Assembly: GCA_965200895.1 (NCBI GenBank)
Contig: CBDAVM010000001.1
Location: 2,046,001-2,110,000 of the forward strand
Origin: WTFV01 sp965200895
GTDB lineage: Bacteria > Acidobacteriota > Vicinamibacteria > Vicinamibacterales > UBA8438
Direction: 5' to 3'
Length of the DNA stretch: 64,000 bases
The position numbers and the translations under genes are program-made. Shown here in pieces: positions 62,928 through 64,000 of the stretch. The notes under the pieces were generated by a model. It was given only the letters and a program-made list of their open reading frames with translations. It did no database searches and was not told where the DNA came from. Positions within the stretch are counted from its first letter, which is position 1. Each line of letters begins with the position of its first letter.

Positions 62928-64000
62928 ATGTTCGAGGTGACGGCGAGCGACGGACGCGCTCGCCGGGGTCGGCTCTTCACCCCGCACGGTGCGGTCGAGA
63001 CGCCGGCGTTCATGCCGGTGGGCACGGCCGGTGCGGTCAAGGCGGTGACGCCGCGGGCTCTCGACGCCGCGGGGGCCGGGATCGTCCTCGCCAACACCTA
63101 CCATCTGCACCTGCGGCCGGGCGACGAGCTCATCGCCCGACGGGGCGGGCTGCATCGCTTCATGGGCTGGTCCGGGCCCATCCTGACGGACAGCGGCGGC
63201 TACCAGGTGTTCAGCTTGGCTGCGCGCCGTGTGATCACCGAGGCCGGCGTGCGCTTCCGATCACACCTTGACGGCAGCGAGCACTCCCTGACGCCGGAGA
63301 TCGCCACCGACATTCAGGCGCGGCTCGGCAGCGACGTCGCCATGGCGTTCGACGAGTGCACGCCCTGGCCGGCGACCGTCGACGAAGCGCGCGAGTCGAT
63401 GGAGCGCACCGTGCGCTGGGCCCGGCGTTCGCGGGCCCGGCACGACACGCTGTCCGGAGCGCCGGTCGGCGCCGGGGTCGCCATGACGACTCCGGGTCAG
63501 CTTCAGTTCGGCATCGTGCAGGGCGGCATGTATCCGGCGCTGCGCGAGCGCAGCGCGCGCGAGACCATCGAGCTCGGCTTCCACGCCTACGCGATCGGAG
63601 GGCTGAGTGTCGGCGAGCCGCCGCCGGTGATGTACGACGTGGCCGGGAGCACGGCGGCGCTGCTCCCGGCCGACCGGCCGCGGTACCTGATGGGGGTCGG
63701 CATGCCCGATGACCTGGTCGAGTCGGTGGCTCGCGGCATCGACCTGTTCGACTGCGTGCTGCCGACCCGCAACGCGCGCAACGGACAGCTCTTCACCCGC
63801 AACGGGCCGCTCTCCATCCGGGCGGCCGCATACGCGGAGGACGACGGCCCGGTTGACCCGGAGTGCGCGTGTTATACGTGCGGCCACTTCTCGCGGGCCT
63901 ACCTGCGGCACCTGCACGTGGCGAAGGAGATGACCGGCGCGGTGCTCGCCACAGTGCACAATCTGCACTTCTACCTTGACACGATGCGGCGGATCAGGGA
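62928..64000 (+). CDS. tgt: tRNA-guanine (queuine) transglycosylase, 3' end beyond window
   Basis: The enzyme exchanges guanine-34 for preQ1 in tRNAs with GUN anticodons. 357 codons are visible and the frame is open to the window edge. Motifs: ETPAFMPVGTAGAVKAVTPR, LANTYHLHLRPGDELI, the Asp of ILTDSGGYQVFSL, FGIVQGGMYPALRE, AIGGLSVGEPP, the catalytic Asp region GIDLFDCVLPTRNARNGQLF and the zinc site CACYTCGHFSR (CxCxxC). Upstream in-frame starts at 62889 (ATG) and 62904 (GTG) exist; 62928 matches the family start (MFEVTASDGRARRG). It is divergent from ddl. Confidence 0.95.
   Translation, partial: MFEVTASDGRARRGRLFTPHGAVETPAFMPVGTAGAVKAVTPRALDAAGAGIVLANTYHLHLRPGDELIARRGGLHRFMGWSGPILTDSGGYQVFSLAARRVITEAGVRFRSHLDGSEHSLTPEIATDIQARLGSDVAMAFDECTPWPATVDEARESMERTVRWARRSRARHDTLSGAPVGAGVAMTTPGQLQFGIVQGGMYPALRERSARETIELGFHAYAIGGLSVGEPPPVMYDVAGSTAALLPADRPRYLMGVGMPDDLVESVARGIDLFDCVLPTRNARNGQLFTRNGPLSIRAAAYAEDDGPVDPECACYTCGHFSRAYLRHLHVAKEMTGAVLATVHNLHFYLDTMRRIR

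Overview
This is a very GC-rich window from a diderm (LPS-bearing) bacterium. The gene content points to Acidobacteriota, probably a Vicinamibacteria-type lineage. Three proteins resemble the VWFA-related family typical of Acidobacteria, two are carboxypeptidase-regulatory-domain/TPR proteins, and there are a DUF1552 fragment, a PQQ dehydrogenase end and cytochrome/propeller fusions. lptD and lepB show an outer membrane and Sec export. The placement is inferred from family content; no rRNA gene is present.

Layout. Bases 1-5012 hold the end of a PQQ dehydrogenase, a stretch of gene debris, a VWFA-like protein, a BON-domain protein and a TPR protein. Bases 5142-16969 are the centre of the window: a nearly complete quinohemoprotein amine dehydrogenase (QHNDH) operon in the order qhpG, (mobile insert), qhpA, qhpD, qhpC, qhpB, qhpF, qhpE, all on the plus strand and tightly packed. 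The gamma-subunit precursor (QhpC) keeps all eight residues of the three thioether bridges and the cysteine tryptophylquinone at the same spacings as the Paracoccus denitrificans protein. QhpD would make the bridges, QhpG hydroxylate the Trp, QhpE clip the leader, QhpF export the peptide, and QhpA (two hemes) plus QhpB (propeller) complete the periplasmic enzyme.

Between qhpG and qhpA sits a 2.6-kb mobile unit (6827-9462) with perfect 9-bp terminal inverted repeats (GGTAGTGTG) and an exact 8-bp target duplication (GGCCTTCG). It carries an IS1-family-like transposase, a truncated DNA methyltransferase, a small protein, and two tandem NHLP-type (nitrile-hydratase-like leader) RiPP precursors. 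Their 80-residue leaders are nearly identical, but the tiny Cys-rich cores after the Gly-Gly (IGYICC and AWWMNCCC) are unrelated apart from the final Cys pair. No NHLP maturation enzyme or C39 transporter is visible, so the precursors are orphans.

Bases 17355-26959 hold a cytochrome c, a VKOR-family protein, a 2H phosphoesterase, an aminotransferase, a prolyl-oligopeptidase-like hydrolase, hisC, a VWFA-like pair and a cytochrome-propeller fusion. Bases 27081-37832 hold an ankyrin protein, a beheaded DUF1552 gene facing a beheaded surface-anchor tail, a caspase-ankyrin protein followed by PEGA/PKD and OmpA-like proteins, and an efflux set (TolC-like, HlyD-like, MacB-like permease) without an ATPase. 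Two genes here carry apparent single-base frameshifts. Bases 37836-39080 are mobile debris. Bases 39201-64000 are mostly housekeeping: lepA, lepB, a YggS protein, a TPR protein, dinG, glyA, rpiB, an rlmI-like methyltransferase, thiC, an M20 peptidase, htpX, a sugar-nucleotide epimerase, lptD, folC, a deoxynucleoside kinase, a HEAT-cyclophilin lipoprotein, ddl and the start of tgt.

Repeats worth noting are a MITE-like palindromic element present twice (38931-39080 and 57265-57426, the second supplying the start of lptD), three 105-bp tandem copies of the lepA 3' end, and a 24-bp duplication at the glyA/dinG junction.
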